A stretch of DNA of 64,000 nucleotides from Verrucomicrobia bacterium LP2A (GTDB taxonomy: Bacteria; Verrucomicrobiota; Verrucomicrobiia; Methylacidiphilales; Methylacidiphilaceae): contig JAFS01000002.1 of the NCBI GenBank assembly GCA_000526255.1, positions 806,001-870,000 of the forward strand, read 5' to 3'. A model generated the notes under the pieces. It saw nothing but the letters and a program-made list of their open reading frames with translations, searched no databases and was not told where the DNA came from. A program made the translations under genes and the position numbers. Positions 1-8,444 of this stretch are shown here, one piece after another (within the stretch, counting starts at the first letter, position 1; every line of letters starts with the position of its first letter).

Positions 1-376
1 CGATCTTGTCGACCAGGTGAACGGGTAGCCGAATCGTTTTGCTCTGGTTGGCGAGCGCTCGCTTGATCGACTGCTTGATCCACCAGGCCGCATAGGTGCT
101 CAGCTTCCCTCCTTTGGATGGATCGAAACGGTCGACTGCCTTCATCAAGCCGATGTTTCCTTCCGAGATCAAGTCGAGCAGAGGCAGGCCGCTGGTGGAG
201 TAATCGTGCGCAATTTTCACGACTAGGCGCAGATTGGCCTGAATCATCTTCTGACGGGCGGCCGCATCGCCTTTTTGAATGCGATGGGCCAGCTCCACCT
301 CTTCTTCTCGGCGCAAGAGGGGGATTTGGCTGATTTCCCGCAGATAGAGCTTGAGCGCTGAATCGTTATCGATCAT
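1..376 (-). CDS. RNA polymerase sigma-70 factor, N-terminal part (cut by window edge)
   Basis: Reading the minus strand from an ATG at 376 gives MIDNDSALKLYLREISQIPL, then a conserved sigma-70 region 1.2/2 with NLRLVVKIAHDY, DLISEGNIGLMKAVDRFDP and the region 2.3/2.4 segment STYAAWWIKQSIKRAL, ending at the window edge. It recruits core RNA polymerase and recognises the -10 element. There is no long region 1.1 before the first conserved helix, so this looks like a short RpoD-like (group 2 or similar) factor rather than a classical primary sigma with a large N-terminus. Regions 3 and 4 lie outside the window, so the subgroup cannot be fixed. Confidence 0.9.
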   Translation of the reverse strand, partial: MIDNDSALKLYLREISQIPLLRREEEVELAHRIQKGDAAARQKMIQANLRLVVKIAHDYSTSGLPLLDLISEGNIGLMKAVDRFDPSKGGKLSTYAAWWIKQSIKRALANQSKTIRLPVHLVDKI

Positions 377-547
377 GCCGAATCTTAGATACGCAAGGAG
401 CTGCCCAACCGTTTAGGATTGAGCCAGAGGGCGAACTTCGCAATCAAAAAGCGCGGCTCCACAAGGCTACCGAAGACGTAGTGGTGGGGGAATGAGCGGG
501 GCGGCGAACGCGACCCCAAGCCGGAGAAGCAATGGGGACGATCGCGG

Positions 548-1513
548 CTAAGGCGAACCCACGCGGCGCCGGGCGTCTTCGGCGAGTGCGGTGCTCAGAT
601 AGCGCTCCCCAGTGCTGGCGCCAACCGCGACGATCAGCTTTCCCCGATTTTCCGGCCTCTTTGCGACTTCGATTGCCGCGTGCACGGTCGCCCCGGTAGA
701 AATCCCTGCCAGGATCCCTTCTTCGTCAGCGAGGCGTCGCGCCATGATGAATGCATCGGCGTCGGCGACGGGAAAGGCCTCGTCGACCACCGAGAGGTTG
801 AGATTCTTGGGAACGAAGCCGGCTCCAATGCCTTGGATCTTGTGGGGACCCGGCTTAGGCGGCTCCCCACGCAACGTCTGCAAAATCACGGGCGACCCGG
901 CCGGCTCCACGGCGACAGTGCGAAACTGGGGCCTTCGCGCCTTGATCACCTCACCGACGCCGGAGATGGTACCTCCGGTACCGACGCCGGAGACAAAGAT
1001 GTCGATTGCTCCATCCGTATCCGTCCAAAGTTCTTCTGCAGTGGTGAGCCGGTGAATCTCAGGGTTGGCGGGATTTTCGAACTGCTGCGGAACCCACGCA
1101 TTGCCTCGCTTTTCTTTCAAGGCCATGGCTTGGCGGATGGCTCCGGCCATCCCCTCGGCTGCCGGGGTGAGCACCAGATGAGCGCCCAGGAGGGCGAGCA
1201 GGGTGCGGCGCTCCAGGCTCATGCTTTCCGGCATCGTCAAGGTCAGGTGATAACCCTTGGCTGCGGCGACGAAGGCGAGCGCGATACCCGTGTTGCCGGA
1301 GGTCGGTTCGATGATTTCGGTCTCCGGGCTGAGGAGACCGTCGTTTTCCGCAACCTCGATCATCGCGGCTCCGATCCGATCCTTGACGCTGCCGAGCGGG
1401 TTGAAGAACTCGGCCTTGAGTGCTACCGTGGCGTCAATCCCCTGCGCGACCCGGTTGAGCCGAATGAGGGGCGTCCGCCCGATCGTCGCGATGACGGAGG
1501 GAAAGATTGACAT
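548..1513 (-). CDS. cysK: cysteine synthase (O-acetylserine sulfhydrylase)
   Basis: PLP enzyme making cysteine from O-acetylserine and sulfide. The protein (about 321 aa, usual length) starts [20 protein letters not shown]. The PLP lysine lies in [12 protein letters not shown], the substrate loop is [12 protein letters not shown], the phosphate-binding loop is [12 protein letters not shown], and GISTGA follows near the C-terminus. The frame stays open upstream for 54 codons, but that stretch overlaps the divergent glycosyltransferase gene and a promoter-like sequence, so the ATG at 1513 is the likely start. It is divergently arranged with the GT9 gene. CysK and CysM are hard to separate by eye; the loop sequences favour CysK. 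Confidence 0.93.
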   Translation of the reverse strand: MSIFPSVIATIGRTPLIRLNRVAQGIDATVALKAEFFNPLGSVKDRIGAAMIEVAENDGLLSPETEIIEPTSGNTGIALAFVAAAKGYHLTLTMPESMSLERRTLLALLGAHLVLTPAAEGMAGAIRQAMALKEKRGNAWVPQQFENPANPEIHRLTTAEELWTDTDGAIDIFVSGVGTGGTISGVGEVIKARRPQFRTVAVEPAGSPVILQTLRGEPPKPGPHKIQGIGAGFVPKNLNLSVVDEAFPVADADAFIMARRLADEEGILAGISTGATVHAAIEVAKRPENRGKLIVAVGASTGERYLSTALAEDARRRVGSP

Positions 1514-1521
1514 AATTGATT

Positions 1522-1549
1522 CTCTATAGAGTTCTGGAACATATGTCAA
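1522..1549 (-). promoter_or_regulatory. candidate cysK promoter with two overlapping palindromes
   Basis: On the minus strand TTGACA (1549-1544) is followed after 15 nt by TATAGA (1528-1523), ten bases before the cysK ATG. The spacer is shorter than the ideal 17. The 10-nt inverted repeat GTTCCAGAAC (1540-1531) and the perfect palindrome CTCTATAGAG (1531-1522) lie inside it, so a dimeric regulator could bind here. The binding protein is unknown. Confidence 0.4.
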
Positions 1550-1571
1550 GTGGAAGCCTCTGGCAAACGGG

Positions 1572-2597
1572 ATGAGTGGTCGGGTGGCCAACGCTCGGGT
1601 CGGACGGATCGGGGAGGACGAGCTCTCCCCGAAGAAGATCTTGATCCTCAAGTTCAGCTCGCTGGGAGATGTCATCCAAGCCCTGCCGGTAGCGCCCGGC
1701 TTGAAGCGCCGATGGCCATCGGTTGAAATCCATTGGATGGCCTTCGCTCCCTACCGGGAGCTACTGGCGGACCATCCGGCGATCGACCGGTTTGTGGAGT
1801 TCCCCCGTCGAAGAGCGACGCGGGGCGGGCTCTTTCGCGATCTTGCGCGCTGCCTTGCCTCCGTTCGAGGCGAGCAGTACGACCTGCTTCTCGACCTGCA
1901 AGGCCTCCTGCGCAGCGGCGTCTTCTGCCTTTTGAGTGGGGCAAAGCGTCGGATCGGCCCCTGGAATGGCCGGGAAGGCTCGATCCTGCTGTACCGCGAG
2001 CGGATCATGCCTCCCCCTCCGCCGGCCCAGGAGCGGTACCTCGCCTTTCTCCGCTACTTGGGAGTACCCGAGGGGCCTGCGGACTATGGGCTGGCGGCGG
2101 GACCGCTGGAGATGCCGGGGTTGCACAAGGGCATGTACGTGGTGCTGCATCCCTACGCTCGGTGGAGGACGAAGCTCTGGCCATGGCGGTACTACGGGGA
2201 GCTGGCACGCTCTCTTCCGGGTCTCGCCTTCGTGGTGATGGGGATGGGGCCATGGTTTCCGCTGGAGGCGAGGAATGTAGTGGATCTTCGTGGCACGCTT
2301 CCCATGCGGCAGATGATGGCGGTCCTGGGGAATGCGGCCGCAGTAGTCAGCCCTGATTCCGGCCCCGCTCACCTGGCGGCCGCTCTCGGGGTGCCGACGT
2401 TGATTCTTTTTGGTCCTACCGACTGGCGCGAATCCGCGGCGGTGGGTGAGAACGTGCGGGTGCTCTCCGCGCCGGCGAGCTGTGCGCCTTGCTGGAGGAC
2501 CCGGTGTCCGCAGAAGAGACCCGTTGCCTGCCTCTCGGAGATTCGGCCCGGCTTGGTCCGCGAGGAGCTGAAGGCAATCTGCGCAGAAGCTTTCTAA
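1572..2597 (+). CDS. glycosyltransferase family 9, ADP-heptose:LPS heptosyltransferase-like
   Basis: Inner-membrane-associated GT-B enzyme that adds heptose to the lipopolysaccharide core. The 341-aa protein has the N-terminal Rossmann start [19 protein letters not shown] (about residues 20-40), the middle segment [14 protein letters not shown], and the C-terminal nucleotide-sugar site [19 protein letters not shown] followed by LFGPTDW, all typical of WaaC/WaaF/WaaQ. A Cys cluster near the C-terminus ([10 protein letters not shown]) is common in this family. It is divergent from cysK, with about 58 bp between the two starts. The exact sugar acceptor cannot be told. It supports an LPS-bearing Gram-negative host. 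Confidence 0.88.
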   Translation: MSGRVANARVGRIGEDELSPKKILILKFSSLGDVIQALPVAPGLKRRWPSVEIHWMAFAPYRELLADHPAIDRFVEFPRRRATRGGLFRDLARCLASVRGEQYDLLLDLQGLLRSGVFCLLSGAKRRIGPWNGREGSILLYRERIMPPPPPAQERYLAFLRYLGVPEGPADYGLAAGPLEMPGLHKGMYVVLHPYARWRTKLWPWRYYGELARSLPGLAFVVMGMGPWFPLEARNVVDLRGTLPMRQMMAVLGNAAAVVSPDSGPAHLAAALGVPTLILFGPTDWRESAAVGENVRVLSAPASCAPCWRTRCPQKRPVACLSEIRPGLVREELKAICAEAF

Positions 2598-2631
2598 ATG
2601 GCATGCGACGTGCTTCCATTAGGGAAGATAA

Positions 2632-2660
2632 TTGACAGCGATCGCAGCAAAGACTATTCT
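2632..2660 (+). promoter_or_regulatory. sigma-70 type promoter for the HEAR-repeat gene
   Basis: A perfect TTGACA (2632-2637), a 17-nt spacer and TATTCT (2655-2660) lie 17 nt before the ATG at 2678. The spacer starts with the palindrome GCGATCGC. It is the cleanest consensus promoter I saw in the window. Confidence 0.6.
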
Positions 2661-2677
2661 CTTGGATTAAGACAACT

Positions 2678-3508
2678 ATGAAAACGACCGAAGCTCCGGC
2701 TGAGAGCGGAAATCGGGAGTGGAGCGAAGAGATACTCCTGCGAGAGATCCGTGCATGGCGTCGCCAAGGGAGGCCGCTCTACTCGCATTACATGCGTCAG
2801 CATTATCAGGAACTTCTCGCCGCGGGAATCCGCTACTTCGGTAGCTGGGAGAAAGCCGTGGAAACGGCGGGAATTTCGTATGCGGAGGTGCGGCGCTACC
2901 AACGATGGTCCAAGGAGGGCATCGTCGAGAAGATTCGTGCGCTCTACGCGCAGGGAGCGGATCTCTCCTTCCGGGCCTTGATGCTGAGCCCCTATGCTCC
3001 CATGGTGTATGCCGCAATTCGTCCGGTCTACTTCGGGAGCTGGAAAAACGCTCTTCTGGCCGCTGGGCTTGCCCCTGCCGATATCTACCGATACCGGTCC
3101 TGGAAGGATGCGGATATCCTGCGGGAGATCCGTCGTCTCCACGCCGAAGGTGCCGACTTGAGTTCCAAGCATATGGATGAGCAGGCCAACTCCTTGATCG
3201 CCACCGCGAGGCGGCGGTTCGGATGCTGGGGCGCCGCCGTGGAGCGCGCCGGGCTCGATTATGCGAAGATTCGGAAGCGGAAGCGCTGGAGCGAAGCCGA
3301 AATCATCGAGCAGATCCGCGCACTCGAGGCACAGGGAGTGCGCCTGACGAGCACGGAGGTGCGTAATCGGGAGCCTTCCCTCTTTGCGGCAGCGTGCAAG
3401 CGGCGCTTTTTTGGAAGCTGGCGGCAGGCGGTCCAATTGGCCCTGGCCCCCGGCAAAGCGGAGAGAGCTGGCCATTGCGATACGGCTGGCCTTGGGTGTA
3501 ACAGCTAG
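2678..3508 (+). CDS. protein of four homing-endonuclease-associated (HEAR/HNH_repeat-like) repeats
   Basis: 276 aa composed almost entirely of four roughly 55-60 residue repeats. Each begins with a W-S/K-x-E/D-x-I-L/V-x-x-I-R-x-L motif (REWSEEILLREIR, RWSKEGIVEKIRALYAQGA, SWKDADILREIRRLHAEGA, RWSEAEIIEQIRALEAQGV) and ends with F-G-S/C-W-x-x-A-V/L-x-x-A-G. This matches the repeat seen next to HNH homing endonucleases and in DNA-binding proteins. No HNH or other catalytic motif is visible, so a stand-alone DNA-binding protein is the best guess. It has its own consensus promoter. The last ~20 residues are unlike a repeat and may be a worn tail. The following channel gene starts 61 bp downstream on the same strand. 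Confidence 0.7.
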   Translation: MKTTEAPAESGNREWSEEILLREIRAWRRQGRPLYSHYMRQHYQELLAAGIRYFGSWEKAVETAGISYAEVRRYQRWSKEGIVEKIRALYAQGADLSFRALMLSPYAPMVYAAIRPVYFGSWKNALLAAGLAPADIYRYRSWKDADILREIRRLHAEGADLSSKHMDEQANSLIATARRRFGCWGAAVERAGLDYAKIRKRKRWSEAEIIEQIRALEAQGVRLTSTEVRNREPSLFAAACKRRFFGSWRQAVQLALAPGKAERAGHCDTAGLGCNS

Positions 3509-3569
3509 GGCGGCAGAACTCGATCGATCGGCTAGTCGTGCCTGCCGGTGGAAAGGCTTAGCGCGCTGC

Positions 3570-4697
3570 ATGACGCGCGGTCGCGGACAAGAAGGGTTTC
3601 GCTATCGGCGACGAGTCTCTCCCGGGGTCGGCGCAGCAGCGATCCTCGGATGGGTTCTCCTTTCGTCGGCAATAGCCGCAACGGGACCCTCCACGGTCTC
3701 CAAGCCAGCCGCAGTGCTGCGCGTCGGAGTCAGCGAGGAACCTCCGTTTGCCCTCCGCGATTCTTTGGGAGAATGGCGAGGCTATGCGATCGACTTGTGG
3801 CGGGAGATTGCGGGCGATCTGGGCTTGGCCTATCGCTTCGTCGATGTACCGGGCGACTCCCAAGCGATGCTCCGGGCGCTGAAGGGAGGCCGAGTGGACG
3901 TCGTGGCTCTGGGGGTCGCCGTGACGCCGGAGCAGGCTCGCGAGGTTTCCTACAGCTACCCCTACTATCCATCCGCTTTAGCCTTGGCTTTTCGCTCGGA
4001 GCGATCGAGCACCGCATGGGCGGTGCTCCACTTTCTTCTCAGCCGCGAGTTCGCCTATGTCATGGGCGGCCTCCTCCTTGCCACCTTTCTTGCGGGAATC
4101 TTGATCTGGGCTGTCGAGCGCAAGGAGAATCCGGATCATTTCGGGGGCAAGACCCTTCATGGCATTGGCAGCGCCTTCTGGTGGGCAGCCGTGACGATGA
4201 CGACGATCGGGTACGGGGACAAGGTGCCGCGAACGCCGAAAGGGAGGGCGATCGCTCTGGTCTGGATGTTTGTGGGTGTGGTCTTGGTCTCCTTTTTCAC
4301 CGCTTGGGTGACGGCGGCCGTCGCCGTAGAAAAGGTAAGCAACCGGTCGCTACAGCACCGGAGCCTGGAGGAGCTGCGCTTGGGGTGTGTCCGGGCTGGC
4401 ATGGGCGAGAAGTTCCTGGCGGCGGAAAAAATCCACGCGCTCTCCTTTCCCACGGCGCCCGACTGCTTGGCGGCGCTGGTCGCCGGAAAGATCGATGCGG
4501 CCGTTTTGCGTGAGCCTGAGCTGCGCTACTTGGTCCGAACCGCGTACGCCGGAGAGATCGACATCGTGCCGCGGTCCCTGGAACGGATCGACTATGCCTT
4601 TGCCTTCCCGCGGGGCAGCCCCTTACAAGAACCGGTCAACGAGGAGATCATCCGCCGGATCGGCCAGTTGAGCTACCGGGTGCGCCATGGGCTTTGA
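3570..4697 (+). CDS. GluR0-like ionotropic receptor: periplasmic ligand-binding domain split by a potassium channel pore
   Basis: About 375 aa from the ATG at 3570; upstream in-frame codons overlap the previous gene and are left out. The order is: signal-like N-terminus, solute-binding lobe 1 (LRVGVSEEPPFALRDSLGEW, then IDLWREIAGDLGL), a transmembrane segment (about residues 160-180), a pore loop with the potassium selectivity filter TMTTIGYGDKVP, a second membrane segment (WMFVGVVLVSFFTAWVTAAV), then solute-binding lobe 2 (VRAGMGEKFLAAEKI to YAFAFPRGSPL). This interrupted layout is that of prokaryotic glutamate-receptor channels (GluR0), in which an amino acid or other small ligand gates potassium flow. 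The ligand cannot be predicted. A kdpFABC potassium pump is elsewhere in the window. Confidence 0.88.
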   Translation: MTRGRGQEGFRYRRRVSPGVGAAAILGWVLLSSAIAATGPSTVSKPAAVLRVGVSEEPPFALRDSLGEWRGYAIDLWREIAGDLGLAYRFVDVPGDSQAMLRALKGGRVDVVALGVAVTPEQAREVSYSYPYYPSALALAFRSERSSTAWAVLHFLLSREFAYVMGGLLLATFLAGILIWAVERKENPDHFGGKTLHGIGSAFWWAAVTMTTIGYGDKVPRTPKGRAIALVWMFVGVVLVSFFTAWVTAAVAVEKVSNRSLQHRSLEELRLGCVRAGMGEKFLAAEKIHALSFPTAPDCLAALVAGKIDAAVLREPELRYLVRTAYAGEIDIVPRSLERIDYAFAFPRGSPLQEPVNEEIIRRIGQLSYRVRHGL

Positions 4698-4719
4698 AAC
4701 CGGAGGCGGCCGGAGGCCG

Positions 4720-5046
4720 TCAAAAAAGAGGGATAAAAGCCAAGACAACCAGCGCGAGGAGCGCGTTGACGGCAACTCCGATCGAAGGGGTAACTTTCGA
4801 GGTCTTTCCCTGGCTCAAGGCAAGGCCACCGACCAGGACCCCGGATGCGTTGAGCATGAAGCCCGTCACGGCGCATAATCCGAGGAATTCGGAAGTGAGC
4901 TCCGTCTGGCTGTCGGTGGAGCGAAGGATCAGGTTGAGAAAGCCTACGGCGATCCAGAAGAAAATCCCACCGATTGCGAGAGTGAGGGAAAGGCGACCCC
5001 CGATCGGACTCAGCTTCTCTGCGGCTTCCGGCAACTGGATTCCCAT
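4720..5046 (-). CDS. small membrane protein of unknown function
   Basis: 108 aa from the ATG at 5046; a longer in-frame start at 5175 would add a non-membrane Arg/Cys-rich stretch unlike the rest. Three hydrophobic segments are visible: LSLTLAIGGIFFWIAVGFLN, the middle stretch FLGLCAVTGFMLNASGVLVG, and the C-terminal VAVNALLALVVLAFIPLF. The layout resembles small DUF4190-like or tetraspanin-like membrane proteins, but I do not recognise the family. It is convergent with the channel gene (22 bp between stops) and divergent from the RND pump. Confidence 0.6.
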   Translation of the reverse strand: MGIQLPEAAEKLSPIGGRLSLTLAIGGIFFWIAVGFLNLILRSTDSQTELTSEFLGLCAVTGFMLNASGVLVGGLALSQGKTSKVTPSIGVAVNALLALVVLAFIPLF

Positions 5047-5255
5047 AGCGAAGAGAGGATAGCAAATGCGCTTCTGTGCCAAAAGAGAAAAAGAAGCAAA
5101 GGCTCTGAAAATTTGCCCTGGGGCGCACGGCCGGCGGCTTGACAAAGGGAGATGGCGGTCGCATGAATCCATCAATTAACGCGTTCTTAAACGAGCATCG
5201 GTATTCCTTCGCCGCTTAGCTTGGTTCCCTCCAAGCGACAAAGAGCATTTTCACT

Positions 5256-8200
5256 ATGATGGCGCTTGTTCGATTGGCGTTGCGGAAACCTTATACCGTT
5301 GCGGTGATGGCCGCGCTGATCTTCGTGCTCGGTCTGCTGACCATCACCACGACACCCACGGACATCTTCCCCGAGATCGACATCCCCGTCGTCAACGTCG
5401 TCTGGTTCTACCAGGGTATGACGCCGGAGGACATGACCAATTACATCACGACCTTCAGCGAGTTCACGTTGACCCAGTACGTCGACAACGTTCAGAGGGT
5501 GGAATCCCGGACCCTGTACGGACTCAACGTCATTCGCATGTACTTTCAGCCGGGGACCAGTATCGACATGGCACTTGCGGAGACCGCCGGGATCTGCCAG
5601 ACCGTTATCAAGCGGATGCCCTTGGGGACGACCCCCCCCTATGTGCTCCGCTACTCCGCTTCCGAAGTTCCCGTGATCCAGGTGGCCGTGAGCGGAAAGA
5701 CCAAGTCGGCCGCAGAGCTTTTCGACTACTCCTGGTACGGGCTCCGTAGGGATCTGGCCACCATTCGCGGATCGACCTGGCCTCCCCCGTGGGGAGGCAC
5801 GCCGCGGTTCATCATGGTCGATACGGACCCCAATCAGCTCTTGGCCCGAGGGATGACGGCGGACGGCGTCATGACCGCTTTGAGCGATCAAAACCTCGAC
5901 CTGCCCTCAGGAGACATCAAGATCGGCGACTACGACTACCTGGTCAGCGTCAACAACATCCCAAAGAAAGTCGTCCAGCTCAACGACTTTCCCCTGCAGA
6001 AGGTCAACGATCAGATCGTCTATCTCCACGACATCGGCCACGCGCGCGACGGGGGTGCCGTCCAGTGGAATGTTGCCCACGTCGATGGGGTCCCGGCGGT
6101 CGTTCTGCCGATGCTCAAGAACGGCATGGCTTCGACCCTCCAGCTGGTCGCGGACCTTCGAAAGCTTCTTCCCAAGGCGATGGCGGCTGCGCCCGAGGGA
6201 ACCGACATCCGGCCGATCTTCGACCAGTCGGTCTTCGTTCGGGCCTCGATCGAAGGGGTGGTGAAAGAAGGGCTGATCGCGGCGGGACTGACCGGAATCA
6301 TGATCCTGGTTTTCCTGGGGAGCTGGCGGAGCACCCTCATCGTTCTTGCCTCAATCCCGCTCTGCATCCTGGTCGCCCTCTTTCTCATGAGCCGGATGGG
6401 CTATACCATCAACATCATGACCTTGGGCGGACTGGCGCTCGCGGTCGGGGTGCTGGTGGACGATGCGACCGTGGAGGTGGAAAACATCCACCGGAACCAT
6501 GGGATGGGGAAGCCCCTGATTCAGGCGATCCTCGACGGTGCCGCGCAGATCGCGAACGCCGCATTGATGGCAACTCTCGCCATCTGCATCGTCTTCACCT
6601 CCGTGATCTTTCTCGAAGGGCCACCCAAGTTCCTCTTTACCCCAATGGCGCTGGGCGTCGTCTTTGCGGTGCTCTTCTCCTACTTTCTCTCCCGGACCCT
6701 CGTGCCGACGATGGCGGATATGCTCATCGGCGCGGAGGAGGAGGAAAAGGAGCGCCGGCTGGCGGAGGGGAAGCCGCCGAGTTGGTTCGAGCGTTTCCAC
6801 CATCGGTTCGAAGAGGGGTTCGAGGCCTTTCGCGACCGTTTTGGTGGCATGCTGCGCCTAGCCCTCGACCACCGTTCGGCGGTCTTCATTCTGCTCGCCG
6901 TTCTGATCGCCGTGAGCGCTCTCGTCGTCCCGGTGGTTGGGAGGGATTTCTTCCCATCGGTGGATGCAGGGAAGTTCCGGCTCCACGTCTTCACTCCGCC
7001 GGGCACCCGGATCGAGAGGACCCAGCGGATCTTCAGCGAGATCGAGCGCTACATTCGAAGGATGATCCCGGAGGAGGAGATCGATTCGATCGTCGACAAC
7101 ATGGGCATCCCGTTCTTCTATCCGGCGGCCCTTGCCTACAGCGATACGATCAACGAAGGAACCTTCGATGGGGAGATCCTCGTTTCGCTCAAGGAGGACC
7201 ACCGTCCGACACCCTACTACATGAAGAAATTGCGGGTAGAGTTGCCGCGGCACTTTCCCGGTTGCCGCTTCTTCTTCCAGGCCGCAGACATGGTCAACCA
7301 GATCCTCAACTTCGGATCGGCCGCCCCGATCGACATCCAGATCGCAGGGAAGGACGAGAAGCTCCTGAGCGGCGTAGCCATAGAGATGCAGAAGCGCATC
7401 CGGAAAATTCCCGGGGCGGTGGACGCGATCGTCTATCAGATGAAGCAACCCTATCTCCACATGGAGGTCGACCGGATCCGGGCGCTCGACTTGGGAATGA
7501 CCCAGAAGCAGGTCGCTGACAACGTCTTGAACCATTTGAGCTCGAGCTACGTGGTTGCTCCCAACTATTGGGCGGATCCGGAGACGACGATCAACTATCC
7601 GCTCGTCGTGCAGAGTCCGCAATTCAAGCTCGACTCCCGAAACTGGTTGATGAATCTCAACGCCGGCTATCCCTCGAACGAGATCTATTCGCGGCTCCTG
7701 ACCACGCATCTCGAGCCACAACTCATCAGCAACCTGATGGAGATTCACCGGACGAAGAAAACGGCCGTGATCAGCCACTACAACATGAAGCCGCTCAAGA
7801 ACATCTTCGTGAACATCCAAGGCCGTGACCTTGGCGGTGTCGCCGGCGACGTGGAAAAGGTGGTCAGCGAGTTTCAAAAGAAGCTGCCGCCCGGCAACGA
7901 GATCCACGTCCGGGGCCAGGCTCAAAGCATGAACAGCGCCTTCCTCCGGCTGGGCTTGGGCACGGTCTTCGCGATCATGATGGTCTATTTCCTGCTCGTC
8001 GTGAACTTCCAGGGATGGCTCGACCCGTTCATCATCCTGACCGCACTTCCCGTCGGCGGCTGTGGGATCGTCTGGATGCTCTACCTGACCGGAACGACCT
8101 TCAACGTCCCCTCGCTCATGGGAACGATCATGACGGTCGGAGTGGCGACCTCGAACAGCATTCTGCTGATCACCTTCGCCAACGAAGCGATGCGGAACGG

Positions 8201-8444
8201 GAATGACGCCACCACGGCGGCGTGGCTGGCTGGGAAGATTCGCTTGCGGCCGGTGGTGATGACGGCAGGGGCCATGATCTTGGGAATGTTGCCCATGTCC
8301 CTGGGATTGGGCGAGGGCGGAGAGCAGAATGCGCCCTTGGGAAGGGCGGTCATTGGCGGGTTGCTTTTCGCCACGGTGGGCACCCTCTTCCTAGTGCCGG
8401 TGATCTACTCGCTCATTCGAGGACGGACGAAGGGAGGGGAATGA
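5256..8444 (+). CDS. RND-family efflux transporter (AcrB/MdtB-like inner-membrane pump)
   Basis: 1062 aa, the usual size of an HAE1/RND permease that exports drugs or other small molecules by proton antiport. It has the N-terminal TM1, a large periplasmic porter domain, TM4 with the proton-relay pair in LAVGVLVDDATVEVENIHRN, the second half starting near LALDHRSAVFILLAVLIA, and the C-terminal TM10-12 block with TVGVATSNSILLI and MILGMLPMSLGLGEGGEQNA. A second ATG follows the first directly. The adaptor gene overlaps its stop by 4 bp (ATGA), so the pump gene precedes the adaptor, the reverse of acrAB. No outer-membrane channel gene follows. Confidence 0.93.
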   Translation: MMALVRLALRKPYTVAVMAALIFVLGLLTITTTPTDIFPEIDIPVVNVVWFYQGMTPEDMTNYITTFSEFTLTQYVDNVQRVESRTLYGLNVIRMYFQPGTSIDMALAETAGICQTVIKRMPLGTTPPYVLRYSASEVPVIQVAVSGKTKSAAELFDYSWYGLRRDLATIRGSTWPPPWGGTPRFIMVDTDPNQLLARGMTADGVMTALSDQNLDLPSGDIKIGDYDYLVSVNNIPKKVVQLNDFPLQKVNDQIVYLHDIGHARDGGAVQWNVAHVDGVPAVVLPMLKNGMASTLQLVADLRKLLPKAMAAAPEGTDIRPIFDQSVFVRASIEGVVKEGLIAAGLTGIMILVFLGSWRSTLIVLASIPLCILVALFLMSRMGYTINIMTLGGLALAVGVLVDDATVEVENIHRNHGMGKPLIQAILDGAAQIANAALMATLAICIVFTSVIFLEGPPKFLFTPMALGVVFAVLFSYFLSRTLVPTMADMLIGAEEEEKERRLAEGKPPSWFERFHHRFEEGFEAFRDRFGGMLRLALDHRSAVFILLAVLIAVSALVVPVVGRDFFPSVDAGKFRLHVFTPPGTRIERTQRIFSEIERYIRRMIPEEEIDSIVDNMGIPFFYPAALAYSDTINEGTFDGEILVSLKEDHRPTPYYMKKLRVELPRHFPGCRFFFQAADMVNQILNFGSAAPIDIQIAGKDEKLLSGVAIEMQKRIRKIPGAVDAIVYQMKQPYLHMEVDRIRALDLGMTQKQVADNVLNHLSSSYVVAPNYWADPETTINYPLVVQSPQFKLDSRNWLMNLNAGYPSNEIYSRLLTTHLEPQLISNLMEIHRTKKTAVISHYNMKPLKNIFVNIQGRDLGGVAGDVEKVVSEFQKKLPPGNEIHVRGQAQSMNSAFLRLGLGTVFAIMMVYFLLVVNFQGWLDPFIILTALPVGGCGIVWMLYLTGTTFNVPSLMGTIMTVGVATSNSILLITFANEAMRNGNDATTAAWLAGKIRLRPVVMTAGAMILGMLPMSLGLGEGGEQNAPLGRAVIGGLLFATVGTLFLVPVIYSLIRGRTKGGE

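Noticed and set aside
1514-1675. 54-codon N-terminal extension of CysK
   Set aside because: It overlaps the divergent GT9 gene and the promoter-like sequence; CysK proteins begin at [12 protein letters not shown].
4698-4730. Rho-independent terminator after the channel gene
   Set aside because: The GC-rich repeats are followed by A residues, not T residues, on the plus strand, and the stem is poor.
8222-8440. Longer start for the RND adaptor
   Set aside because: It would lie in the pump gene's 3' end; the ATGA overlap at 8441 gives the better start.
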